A stretch of 64,000 nucleotides of DNA from positions 1 to 64,000 of the forward strand of contig NZ_JACWCT010000100.1 of assembly GCF_016613415.1 (NCBI RefSeq), read 5' to 3'. This document shows positions 41,253 to 49,620 of the stretch, piece by piece (position 1 is the first letter of the stretch; the number at the start of each line of letters is the position of its first letter). The notes under the pieces were generated by a model. It did no database searches and had not been told where the DNA came from. It saw nothing but the letters and a program-made list of their open reading frames with translations. The position numbers were made by a program, and so were the translations under genes. Source of the stretch: Methylobacterium ajmalii. Its GTDB lineage: Bacteria; Pseudomonadota; Alphaproteobacteria; Rhizobiales; Beijerinckiaceae.

Positions 41253-44200
41253 ATGACCGGCATCGTCGGCCTCGCCCTGCGCCAGCGCGCCCTCGTCGTC
41301 CTGGCCTTCGTGGCCCTGATGCTCGGCGGGCTCGCGGCGTTCCAGAGCCTCAACATCGAGGCCTATCCCGACCCGACGCCGCCGATGGTGAACGTCATCA
41401 CCCAGGCGCCGGGCCTCTCGGGCGAGGAGATCGAGCGCTACATCACGGTGCCGATCGAGGTCATCACCTCGGGGCTGCCCGACCTCAAGCAGGTCCGCAC
41501 CGTCTCGCTCTACGGCCTGTCCGACGTGAAGCTGCAATTCGGCTTCGCCAACAGCTACCGCGAGGCCGAGCAGCAGGTGCTCAATCGCCTCGCCCAGCTC
41601 GACACCCTGCCGAACGGCGCCAAGCCGACGATCTCGCCGGTGAGCCCGATCGGCGAGATCTTCCGCTACAAGCTCGTCGCGCCGGACGGCTACAGCGTCC
41701 TCGACCTGAAGACGCTGCAGGACTGGGTGCTGCGCAAGCGCTTCCGCGCCGTGCCGGGCGTCATCGACGTGATCGGCTGGGGCGGCAAGACCAAGACCTT
41801 CGAGATCGGCGTCGACCTCGACCGGCTGATGGCCCACGGGCTCACCCTGTCGGGCGTGGTCAAGACCCTCAACGACAGCAACCTCAACGTCGGCGGCAAC
41901 CGCATCACGCTCGGGAGCCAGTCGGCGGTGGTGCGCGGCGTCGGCCTGATCCGCTCGGTCGACGACATCGGCGAGACGGTGCTGTCGCAATCGGGCGGCG
42001 CGCCGGTGCTGGTGAAGGACGTCGCCACCATCACCATCGGCCACCAGCCGCGGCTCGGCATCGCCGGCATGAACGAGGACGACGACATCGTCCAGGGCAT
42101 CGTGCTGATGCGCCGGGGCGAGCGCTCGACCCCGTCGATCGAGGCGGTGAAGGCCGAGGTGGCGAAGATCGAGGCCGCCGGCATCCTGCCGCCGGGCGTC
42201 AGGATCGAGCGGATCTACGACCGCGCCGACCTCATCGCCGTCACCACCCACACCGTGCTGCACAACATGATGGTCGGCATCCTGCTGATCCTGGTGGTGC
42301 AGTGGCTGTTTCTCGGCAACCTGAGGAGCGCGCTCATCGTCGTCGCGACGATCCCCTTCGCGCTGTTCTTCGCCGTCATCATCCTGGTGGTGCGGGGCGA
42401 ATCCGCCAACCTGCTCTCCGTCGGCGCGCTCGATTTCGGCCTGATCGTCGACGGCACGGTCATCATGGTCGAGGCGATCTTCCGCCGCCTCTCGGGCCAC
42501 GGGCCGCCGCTGGCGCCGGGGCTCGCCGGGGCCAAGGGCATGCCGCGTAAGCTCGGGCTGATCGCGCTCGCCTCCTCCGACGTGAGCCGCTCGATCGTCT
42601 TTGCCGCCATCATCATCGTCACCGGCTTCCTGCCGCTGTTCACGCTGTCGGGCGTCGAGGGCAACATCTTCGGGCCGATGGCCCAGACCTACGCCTACGC
42701 GCTCCTGGGCGGCCTGATCGCCACCTTCACGGTGACGCCGGTGCTCTCGGCCTACCTGCTGCCCGACCACATCCACGAGGTCGAGACGATCCTGGTCCGC
42801 ACCCTCGACCGGCTCTACCGGCCGGTGATCCGGGCGGCCTTGGCCCACCGCACCCTGACGCTGGGGCTGGCCGGTCTCATCTTCCTCGGCGTCGCCGTGG
42901 AAGGGCGCAACCTCGGCCTCGAATTCCTGCCCAAGCTGGAAGAGGGCAACCTCTGGATCCGCGCCACCATGCCGGCGACGATCTCGCTGGAGGAGGGCAA
43001 CCTCTACGTCAACCGCATCCGCCGGGTGATCGCCGAGGTGCCGGAGGTCGAGCGCGTGGTCTCGCAGCACGGCCGGCCCGACGACGGCACCGACGCCGCC
43101 GGCTTCTTCAACGGCGAGTTCTTCGCGCCCCTGAAGCCCGCCGAGCAGTGGCGCGAGGGCATGTCGAAGGACGCGATGACCGGCGCCCTGCTGGAGCGGC
43201 TGCGCACCGAGTTCCCGGGCGTCGAGTTCAACCTGTCGCAGTATCTCCAGGACAACGTCGCCGAGGCGGTCTCGGGCATCAAGGGCGAGAACTCGTTCAA
43301 GGTGTTCGGGCCCGACCTGCAGAAGCTCACCGACGTGGCGCGCGAGGTCGAGGCGGTCTTGAAGCGCGTGCCCGGCGTCACCGATCTCGGCGTCTTCACC
43401 TCGCTCGGCCAGCCGACGGTGCAGATCAACGTCGACCGCATCCGGGCCGCCCGATACGGCCTGACGCCGGGCGACATCAACACCACGGTGCGCACCGCCA
43501 TCGGCGGCGATTCGGCGGGCGAACTCTACGACACCGGCAGCGAGCGCCACTACCCGATCATCGTGCGGCTGGCCTCGCAGTACCGCCAGAGCGTGCGGGC
43601 CATCCGCGAGCTGCGCATCGCCGGCCAGACCCAGAGCGGGGCGAACGTCCAGATCCCGCTCAACGCCGTCGCCGACGTCGAGCTGGTGTCGGGGCCGGCC
43701 TACATCTACCGCGAGGGCCAGGAGCGCTACCTGCCGGTCAAGTTCAGCGTGCGCGACCGCGACCTCGGCAGCACGATCATCGAGGCGCGCGAGCGGGTGG
43801 CGCAGGAGGTCAAGCTGCCGCCGGACTACCGGCTCGAGCTCGTCGGCGAGTTCAACAACATGCAGGGGGCGCTCGCCCGCCTCTCGCTCACCGTGCCGCT
43901 GGCGATCCTGCTGATCGCGGTGCTGCTCTTCGTCAATTTCGGTTCGGTCGTCGACACGCTGCTCGCGCTCTCGGTGATCCCGATGGCGGTGGCCGGCGGC
44001 GTGGTGGCGCTCGCCGTCACCGAGACGCCATTCTCGGTCTCGGCGGCGATCGGCTTCATCGCGCTCCTGGGCATCGCCGTGATGGACGGCATCATCGTGC
44101 TCACCCACTACAACGGGCTCATCGCCCGCGGCGAGGCGCGGGCCGAGGCGATGCTGAAGACCTGCTATACCCAGATGCGCCCGGTGGTGATGACCTGCGT

Positions 44201-44423
44201 CGTCGCCGGCGTCGGCCTCCTGCCGGCGGCCTTCTCGCAGGGCGTCGGCTCGCAGGTCCAGAAGCCGCTCGCCCTGGTGGTCGTCGGCGGCATGAGTCTG
44301 GCGCCGGTCCTGATCCTGATCATCCTGCCGGTCCTGATCCTGCTGTTCTCCCGCCGTCGGCCGGCGCAGGCGCACCTCTCGGCCGAGTCGGGGGCCGCGA
44401 TGCCTGCGGCGGCGATGCACTGA
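41253..44423 (+). CDS. CzcA/CusA-type heavy-metal RND efflux pump
   Basis: The 1056-residue inner membrane pump has the RND layout: TM1 near residue 12, a large periplasmic loop, TM2-6, a second loop and TM8-12. The proton-path motif of the heavy-metal branch, DFGLIVDGTVIMVE, is at about residues 391-405. The N-terminus (LRQRALVVLAFVALMLGGLA) matches CzcA/CusA proteins. Substrate metal (Co/Zn/Cd or Cu/Ag) cannot be told from the residues I can see. No CzcC-type outer membrane factor is found here, so a channel must be supplied elsewhere. A terminator follows. Confidence 0.93.
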   Translation: MTGIVGLALRQRALVVLAFVALMLGGLAAFQSLNIEAYPDPTPPMVNVITQAPGLSGEEIERYITVPIEVITSGLPDLKQVRTVSLYGLSDVKLQFGFANSYREAEQQVLNRLAQLDTLPNGAKPTISPVSPIGEIFRYKLVAPDGYSVLDLKTLQDWVLRKRFRAVPGVIDVIGWGGKTKTFEIGVDLDRLMAHGLTLSGVVKTLNDSNLNVGGNRITLGSQSAVVRGVGLIRSVDDIGETVLSQSGGAPVLVKDVATITIGHQPRLGIAGMNEDDDIVQGIVLMRRGERSTPSIEAVKAEVAKIEAAGILPPGVRIERIYDRADLIAVTTHTVLHNMMVGILLILVVQWLFLGNLRSALIVVATIPFALFFAVIILVVRGESANLLSVGALDFGLIVDGTVIMVEAIFRRLSGHGPPLAPGLAGAKGMPRKLGLIALASSDVSRSIVFAAIIIVTGFLPLFTLSGVEGNIFGPMAQTYAYALLGGLIATFTVTPVLSAYLLPDHIHEVETILVRTLDRLYRPVIRAALAHRTLTLGLAGLIFLGVAVEGRNLGLEFLPKLEEGNLWIRATMPATISLEEGNLYVNRIRRVIAEVPEVERVVSQHGRPDDGTDAAGFFNGEFFAPLKPAEQWREGMSKDAMTGALLERLRTEFPGVEFNLSQYLQDNVAEAVSGIKGENSFKVFGPDLQKLTDVAREVEAVLKRVPGVTDLGVFTSLGQPTVQINVDRIRAARYGLTPGDINTTVRTAIGGDSAGELYDTGSERHYPIIVRLASQYRQSVRAIRELRIAGQTQSGANVQIPLNAVADVELVSGPAYIYREGQERYLPVKFSVRDRDLGSTIIEARERVAQEVKLPPDYRLELVGEFNNMQGALARLSLTVPLAILLIAVLLFVNFGSVVDTLLALSVIPMAVAGGVVALAVTETPFSVSAAIGFIALLGIAVMDGIIVLTHYNGLIARGEARAEAMLKTCYTQMRPVVMTCVVAGVGLLPAAFSQGVGSQVQKPLALVVVGGMSLAPVLILIILPVLILLFSRRRPAQAHLSAESGAAMPAAAMH

Positions 44424-44469
44424 CGGAGGGGGCCGGCGCGGTCCGCGCCGGCCACATCCCGAACGCGAG

Positions 44470-44507
44470 AAGGGCCGGTCCGACATCCGTCGAACCGGCC
44501 CTTTTCG
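44470..44507 (+). terminator. Intrinsic terminator of the RND operon
   Basis: AAGGGCCGGT pairs with ACCGGCCCTT, with an inner CGAC/GTCG stem around ATCC, followed by TTC. It lies 47 bases past the pump stop codon. The minus-strand side has no T-run, so it acts for the plus strand. Confidence 0.8.
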
Positions 44508-44532
44508 TATCCGGACCAGGCCTCGCCCTCGA

Positions 44533-44563
44533 CGCCCCGCGGCCCGGGAAGGGCCGCGGGGCG
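44533..44563 (-). terminator. GC-only hairpin downstream of ilvC
   Basis: CGCCCCGCGGCCC and GGGCCGCGGGGCG form a 13-bp perfect stem with a five-base loop. It lies ten bases beyond the ilvC stop on the minus strand. There is no T-run, so it may stop transcription poorly or act mainly to stabilise the 3' end. Confidence 0.5.
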
Positions 44564-44572
44564 CGGTGCGAC

Positions 44573-45685
<1,113 letters not shown>

Positions 45686-45806
45686 TCAGGGAATAGGCGA
45701 TGCGCGTCAAGCTGCACATGGCTGCCAAGTTCGGTGCGCGCGGACGGCCGGGCCGGCTGCGTCCACCGTGCGGGAAGGGCCGGTTCCGGCCGCGTTGGAG
45801 GCCGGC

Positions 45807-46355
45807 ATGACGCAACGGGCGACGCCCGCCGAACTGGTGGAGTTCTGGCGCGGGGCCGGAATCGACCGCTGGTTCACCGCCGACCCGGCCTTCGACGACG
45901 CCTGCCGGGCCTACCGGTCGCTGCACGAGGCGGCGGCGCGCGGCGGGCTCGGGCCCTGGGAGGAGACGCCGGAGGGCGCGCTCGCCCTGGTGCTGCTCCT
46001 CGACCAGTTCCCCCGCAACCTCTTCCGCGGCACGTCCCGGGCCTGGGCGACCGACGCCGCGGCGCTGGCGGTGGCAGAGCGGGCCCTCTCCCGCGGCCAC
46101 GACCGGGCGATCGAGCCGGCCTTGCGCATCTTCCTCTACATGCCGCTGACCCATGCCGAGGATCCCGGGTTGCAGGAGCGCAGCGTCGCGCTCTTTGCCG
46201 CCCTCGGCCTGCCCGTGCACCTCGCCGCGGCGATCGAGCACCGCGACCTCATCCGCCGCTTCGGCCGGTTTCCCCACCGCAACGCGGTGCTCGGCCGCCC
46301 GGAGACGGCGGCGGAGCGGGACTACCTCGCGGGGGAGGGCGCGTTCCGGGGGTAG
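45807..46355 (+). CDS. DUF924 family protein
   Basis: The 182-residue helical protein carries the DUF924 hallmark LLLDQFPRNLFRGTSRAWAT and later FLYMPLTHAEDPGLQERSVA. The family is widespread and TPR-like, with no agreed biochemical role. The ATG at 45807 has GGAG six bases upstream; a longer start at 45768 has no family support. It is divergent from ilvC and convergent with the glutathione transferase gene, so it is probably a single-gene unit. Confidence 0.88.
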   Translation: MTQRATPAELVEFWRGAGIDRWFTADPAFDDACRAYRSLHEAAARGGLGPWEETPEGALALVLLLDQFPRNLFRGTSRAWATDAAALAVAERALSRGHDRAIEPALRIFLYMPLTHAEDPGLQERSVALFAALGLPVHLAAAIEHRDLIRRFGRFPHRNAVLGRPETAAERDYLAGEGAFRG

Positions 46356-46374
46356 GAGACCCGGCGCGGCCTCC

Positions 46375-47022
46375 TCACGCCGGCAGCGGCAGCCCCTCGC
46401 GGGCGAAGGCGCGCTGCACCGCCGGGCGCGCGGCCATGCGGCGGGCGTGATCGGTCCAGTACGGGAACTGGCGGGCCATGTCGTAGCCGAGCACCCGGCC
46501 GCGGCCCCAGGTCCAGAACACCAGCAGGTAGGGATCGGCGACGCTGTAGCGCTCGCCGGCGGCCCAGCCGCCGCGGGAGAGCCCGACCTCGATCATCGTC
46601 CACAGGTCGGCGCAGGTCTCGACGCCCTTGGCCTTCACGTCCTCGATCGCCACCTCGTCGGTGGCGTAGCGCTCGGCCCGGCGGATATGGGCGTAGGCGG
46701 GGTGGATGGTGGAGGACAGCCAGGCCAGCCATTCGGCGCACCGGGCCTCCTCGCGCGGGTCCTCCGGCCACAGGCCCGCCTGGGGATTCTTGCGCGCGAT
46801 GTAGCGCAGGATCGCCGGGTTCTCGGTCAGCACCCAGTCGCCCTCGGCGAGAGCCGGCACCCGGCCCTTCTGGTTGACGGCGAGGTAGCGGCCGCCGCGC
46901 TGCTCGGCCGTGGCGAAATCGATCTTCACCGCCTCGAAGGCCGCACCGGTCTCCTCGAGGGCGATGTGGGGCGCGAGCGAGCAGGCGCCCGGCGAGTAGT
47001 AGAGCGTGAGGGTGTCGGACAA
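46375..47022 (-). CDS. Glutathione S-transferase, beta-class-like
   Basis: The 215-residue protein has the thioredoxin-fold N-terminus LTLYYSPGACSLAPHIALEE, with the Cys of PGACS that marks bacterial beta-class GSTs. The glutathione-contact segment reads KGRVPALAEGDWVLTENPAI. The helical C-terminal domain covers about 85-215 (GERYSVADPYLLVFWTWGRG). It probably conjugates or reduces electrophiles in the cytoplasm. The gene ends 19 bases from the convergent DUF924 gene; a Rhizobiales-type repeat lies upstream. Confidence 0.92.
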   Translation of the reverse strand: MSDTLTLYYSPGACSLAPHIALEETGAAFEAVKIDFATAEQRGGRYLAVNQKGRVPALAEGDWVLTENPAILRYIARKNPQAGLWPEDPREEARCAEWLAWLSSTIHPAYAHIRRAERYATDEVAIEDVKAKGVETCADLWTMIEVGLSRGGWAAGERYSVADPYLLVFWTWGRGRVLGYDMARQFPYWTDHARRMAARPAVQRAFAREGLPLPA

Positions 47023-47082
47023 GGGGGCCTCCCGGCGCGAGCCGCCACAAGCCCCGGTCGCGAGGGGCGGTGCCTTCCTCCT

Positions 47083-47152
47083 TAGAGCATTGTCCGACGC
47101 AGCGGGTACCGGTTCGTCGACAGGAAATGCGGCAAGATCAAAAGCATAGAGC
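47083..47152. repeat. Rhizobiales-type intergenic repeat
   Basis: The stretch begins TTAGAGCATTGTCCGACG, continues with ACCGGTTCGTCG and GGAAATGCGGCAAGATCAAA, and ends CATAGAGC. This pattern is familiar from many copies in Methylobacterium, Bradyrhizobium and related genomes, usually with TAGAGC at each end. It lies in the 209-base gap between the GST and the iron permease genes and encodes nothing. I give no family name, because I recognise it only by pattern. Confidence 0.55.
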
Positions 47153-47231
47153 AGCGCCCGGCGGCGAGGCGATCGGGCTCCGCTCTAGCGCCGAGCGGCC
47201 CGCATGCGGGACCGTCTCTCGGCGCGAGGCT

Positions 47232-48059
47232 TCAGCGGGAGGCTTGCGGGCGAGACACCTGCGGCCGCGCCGCCATCCCGGCCTCCGGGCGGGATCGCTG
47301 CATCGCCAGCCAGGCCACCGCGCAGAGCACGATCACGCCCTGGACGGCCAGGGCTTCCCAGCTGCCGTTGAAGCCGAGCTCGGTGACGAAGTCCGGCACG
47401 CCGTCGTTGTGCACCGGCACCAGCACCTGCTCCTGCAATTCCTGGATCGCCGCGCCGACGAGGCGCAGGCCCATCACGAACAGGAAGGCCGAGGTGAGAA
47501 GGAAGACCGGGCGAAGCGGCAACCGCAGGGCCAGCCACTGCATCGCCACGAACATCGCCGCGAGCGCGAGGGCCGCCACCACGAGACCGCCGAGCAGCGA
47601 GGCGTCGAAGCCGCCGACGGTGCGGGCGAGCGCGTGAAGGAACAGAACCGTCTCGGCGCCCTCGCGAAACACCGCCAGGAAGGCGATGCCGGCGAGCGAC
47701 AGCACGGTGCCGGCGCTCATCGCCCGCTCGGCCATGCGGTTGATCTCGGCCTTCCAGGCCGCCGGGTCCTGGCGCAGGAAGAGCCAGCCGCTCATCGTGA
47801 ACATCAGCGCGGCAGCCACCACGATGACGCCGGCCTCGATCAGGTCGTTGTGGTTGCCGTCGAAGAAGGTCTCGAACACCCAGGCGAGGCCGAAGCTCGC
47901 CAGCACGGCGAGGCCGGCCCCGGCATAGATCGGGCGGATCTTCTCGGCCGCGCCGGCCCGGCGCAGGAAGGCCGCGAGCGCCGCCACGACCAGCATCGCT
48001 TCCAGGCCTTCGCGGAACAGGATGGTGAAGGCCTGCGCGAAGGTGGATCCGTCGGCCAT
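47232..48059 (-). CDS. Ftr1/EfeU family high-affinity iron permease
   Basis: The 275-residue inner membrane protein has seven hydrophobic segments. Two REGxE iron-transfer motifs are present: LFREGLEAML near residue 14 and VFREGAETVLF near residue 121. The ATG at 48059 has AGGAG upstream; a longer in-frame start at 48125 has no signal. Ftr1/EfeU proteins import ferric or ferrous iron, normally with EfeO and EfeB or a ferroxidase. Neither partner is encoded next to it. An Irr-like box lies upstream, consistent with control by iron. Confidence 0.9.
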   Translation of the reverse strand: MADGSTFAQAFTILFREGLEAMLVVAALAAFLRRAGAAEKIRPIYAGAGLAVLASFGLAWVFETFFDGNHNDLIEAGVIVVAAALMFTMSGWLFLRQDPAAWKAEINRMAERAMSAGTVLSLAGIAFLAVFREGAETVLFLHALARTVGGFDASLLGGLVVAALALAAMFVAMQWLALRLPLRPVFLLTSAFLFVMGLRLVGAAIQELQEQVLVPVHNDGVPDFVTELGFNGSWEALAVQGVIVLCAVAWLAMQRSRPEAGMAARPQVSRPQASR

Positions 48060-48456
48060 GGGGTACTCCTCGTTCGGCGCAGGACAATCCGGGCTCGTCC
48101 GGACGGGCGCCGTCGCGCCGCGCATCCGGCGTCCTCTTAGGCGAGGTGGTCCCGGCTTTCAAACACAATATCCTTGTTTTGCATTGTTCTAAATTGGATC
48201 GAAACAAACGGAAACTATCGGATCTGCGCCCCGTACGACGACGATCGGTTGGTCTTCTCAAGATGATCCGGCGAAGTCTATTCGTGGCGGCGGCCTCTGC
48301 CCGAGTACCGGAGGGGCCGTCGGATCGGAGCCTCGCACCGGGCGTCGGCGGCCATCCCCAGCGCTTGCCGGGGAGCCGTGCCGGCAATCTGGACGCTCCC
48401 GCTCCGCGTCCTTACGGTTCCCTCACGCGGGATGCGTTCGACGGGGAGTGGGGTTC
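48060..48456. other. Divergent intergenic region between the permease and solute-binding protein genes
   Basis: This 397-base region is AT-rich in 48160-48230, unlike the genome. It holds the Irr-like box and candidate permease promoter on the minus strand. Bases 48250-48440 are GC-rich with no gene or promoter that I can support for the plus-strand gene. Confidence 0.5.
48177..48193 (-). promoter_or_regulatory. Possible Irr box (ICE) upstream of the iron permease
   Basis: On the minus strand TTTAGAA-CAA-TGCAAAA matches the published ICE pattern TTTAGAA-N3-TTCTAAA at all of the first half and five of seven positions of the second. TTTAGA is also 17 bases before TATTGT, a fair -35/-10 pair, so the box would overlap the -35. 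It lies about 120 bases upstream of the permease ATG. Irr represses iron uptake-related genes in the presence of haem or under set iron levels. Confidence 0.55.
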
Positions 48457-49245
48457 ATGGAAGCGGGTTCGGTGAGGTCGCGCCTGATGGCGGGCGCGAT
48501 GCTGGTCCTCTCGGCGACGCGGGCATTCGCGGCCGACGAGCCCTCGCGCCTCGATCAGGTCGTCGAGCGCAAGGTCCTCAACGTCTGCACGACCGGCGAC
48601 TACCGCCCGTTCTCGTACCGCCCCGACGGCGCCAACGACTTCGTCGGCATCGACATCGATCTCGGGCGCTCGCTCGCCAAGTCGCTCGATGCCGAGGCGG
48701 TGTTCGTCCAGACCAAGTGGTCGAACCTCATGCCCGACTTCAAGGCCAAGTGCGACATCGCGATGAGCGGCATCTCCGTGACGCTGCCGCGCCAGCGCGA
48801 GGCCTTCTTCAGCGAGATGTACCTGGTGAACGGCAAGGCGCCGATCGTGCGCTGCGACGAGGTCGCGAAGTACCAGACGACCGACGCGATCAACCAGCCC
48901 TCCACCCGCGTCGTCGTCAATCCGGGCGGCACCAACGAGAAGTTCGCCCGCGCCAACCTGGCCAAGGCGCAGATCCAGCTCTTCCCCGACAACCGCGTGA
49001 TCTGGCGGGAGATCGCCGAGAACCGCGCCGACGTGATGGTCGCCGAGTCCGTCGAGGTGAAGCTCCAGGAGACGCTGCATCCGGGCTTGTGCGCGGTGAA
49101 TCCCGATCGGCCGCTCCAATACGGCGAAATGGGCTTCCTGCTGCCGCGCGGCGACACGGTGTTCAAGGCCTACGTCGACCAGTGGCTGCACCTCGCCAAG
49201 GCCACGGGCGAGTTCGATCGGATCGTCGGCGCCAACATGAAGTAA
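48457..49245 (+). CDS. Periplasmic solute-binding family 3 protein, PheC-like
   Basis: The 262-residue protein has an N-terminal signal peptide (SRLMAGAMLVLSATRAFAA) and one periplasmic-binding-protein fold. The first strand VLNVCTTGDYRPFSYRPDG and FVGIDIDLGRSLAKSLDAEA match cyclohexadienyl/arogenate dehydratase PheC as well as ABC amino acid-binding proteins. ATG at 48457 has GGGGAG about eight bases upstream; a GTG at 48448 is an alternative. No permease or ATPase genes lie beside it, which favours an orphan enzyme such as PheC. Substrate is unproven. Confidence 0.8.
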   Translation: MEAGSVRSRLMAGAMLVLSATRAFAADEPSRLDQVVERKVLNVCTTGDYRPFSYRPDGANDFVGIDIDLGRSLAKSLDAEAVFVQTKWSNLMPDFKAKCDIAMSGISVTLPRQREAFFSEMYLVNGKAPIVRCDEVAKYQTTDAINQPSTRVVVNPGGTNEKFARANLAKAQIQLFPDNRVIWREIAENRADVMVAESVEVKLQETLHPGLCAVNPDRPLQYGEMGFLLPRGDTVFKAYVDQWLHLAKATGEFDRIVGANMK

Positions 49246-49620
49246 AGGACGGCCGCATTCCGGTCGCGCTCCACCCGGACCGGCGACGCGATCGCGCGCC
49301 GGGCCTTCGATCCTGCGTCGTTGCCTTCCGCAAGCCTGTGCCCCCGTCGTCGAGCCCAGCTTCCACGCACCGGTGATCGCGGTTCCGGCCGCGAGACGCC
49401 TCGCACCGACGGCGTCCCGACAAAGGCGCCGGCCCGGTCGAGGGGCCCGGCAGAGCGCTGAGTGCACCTCACAAAACTCCCGCCGCAATGTCTCTGCCAC
49501 AGCAAGCCGAGGCGGTGATCGGGAGTTTTGTGAGAGACGCCAAGACGGGTCCGTGTCACCCCGGCGTTCGGGGCGTTCGGGGCGTCGGGGCGGCCCGTCC
49601 CGAGGCGCGAACGGACGAGG
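49246..49620. other. Intergenic region holding a 15-bp inverted repeat
   Basis: Apart from the inverted repeat at 49468-49534 this 375-base stretch shows no gene, ribosome binding site or T-rich terminator. Both flanking genes end here (convergent), so it holds their 3' ends. Confidence 0.6.
49468..49534. repeat. Inverted repeat between convergent genes
   Basis: CTCACAAAACTCCCG at 49468-49482 is the exact reverse complement of 49520-49534. Inner bases GCCGC (near 49482-49486) and GCGGT (near 49512-49516) can extend the stem. The TTTT on the right arm and AAAA on the left could allow bidirectional termination. It is AT-rich compared with its surroundings. Confidence 0.7.
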
